The notes below the pieces were generated by a model that had not been told where the DNA came from, did no database searches, and saw only the letters and a program-made list of their open reading frames with translations. This document shows positions 63,787-64,000 of a DNA stretch of 64,000 bases, piece after piece. The translations under genes and the position numbers were made by a program. The DNA comes from Erythrocercus mccallii (lineage: Eukaryota > Chordata > Aves > Passeriformes > Dicruridae). Within the stretch, counting starts at the first letter, position 1. The number at the start of each line of letters is the position of its first letter. Where the stretch lies: assembly GCA_013397435.1 (NCBI GenBank), contig VZRG01000373.1:452251-516250 (forward strand), in the 5' to 3' direction.

Positions 63787-64000
63787 GGGGTTTTTTGTGT
63801 TGCTCTAAGTTAAATATTTTCCTTATAATTATTGCTGCAGATTCAGTTAAATAATGCGCTCACCTTTTACCCAGTTTACACCTCCTTTCCTCAGAAGCTG
63901 GAGAATCCTTTTTCATCTCTGTTCATTTACATCAACTTGCCACTGTAGCTTTGGGCTTTTCTGCTACTAAAAATTTAAAAGGGTATCTAATGATTTTAAA

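Larger units (their letters stand above)
59216..64000 (-). other. NR5A2: NR5A2 intron, partial, running off the right edge
   Basis: This follows the acceptor at 59216-59217 upstream of the exon encoding VDDQMK. The preceding exon, which in human carries the hinge and the first part of the ligand-binding domain, is not in the window. The stretch holds a purine-rich segment near 62640-62760, a 34-bp tandem duplication (63367-63424) and a perfect LRH-1-type response element (63778-63786). No coding sequence was recognised. Confidence 0.85.

Noticed and set aside
1..64000. CRISPR arrays, tRNA or rRNA genes, bacterial or phage genes, intact retroviral coding regions
   Set aside because: None seen. 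The content is vertebrate intronic and intergenic DNA, and the short repeats are micro- or minisatellites without spacer architecture.

Overview
This is vertebrate nuclear DNA, almost certainly from a bird and probably a songbird. It is AT-rich and CpG-poor. It has long introns with GT/AG borders, CR1-type LINE debris, and a solitary LTR of a type I associate with passerine endogenous retroviruses. No bacterial-style gene organisation is present. Nearly all open frames longer than 60 codons are chance frames.

The only gene I can establish is the 3' end of NR5A2 (liver receptor homolog-1, LRH-1), on the minus strand. Its last three coding exons lie at 59096-59215, 48950-49097 and 25206-25453. 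They join in frame (phase 0, then phase 1) and encode 171 residues, which match human LRH-1 residues 371-541 in human numbering. That covers most of the ligand-binding domain from about helix 5 to the AF-2 helix, ending in the gene's own stop codon. The residues known in the human protein to hold the ligand or phospholipid (Asp389, His390, Arg393, Gly421, Leu424, Tyr516, Lys520) and the AF-2 glutamate Glu534 are all present. The DNA-binding domain, hinge and 5' exons lie beyond the right end of the window.

Layout: 1-22239 is intergenic DNA downstream of NR5A2 and holds a solitary LTR (14488-15074), a possible CR1 tail, a degenerate 43-bp minisatellite and a small CpG cluster. About 22240-25205 is the probable 3' UTR. 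25454-48949 is the last intron (23.5 kb) and 49098-59095 the next (10.0 kb), with a rearranged CR1 copy near 56.3-56.7 kb. 59216-64000 is part of a further intron running off the window.

I found no RNA genes, CRISPR arrays, intact mobile-element genes or hidden multi-gene system. The most checkable extras are a leucine at the position of human LRH-1 Gln445, two 20-bp perfect palindromes (one carrying paired CAGCTG E-boxes), an 8-bp direct repeat bracketing the LTR, a microRNA seed match close to the stop codon, and a CpG-dense open frame at 19.57-19.89 kb that I could not identify.
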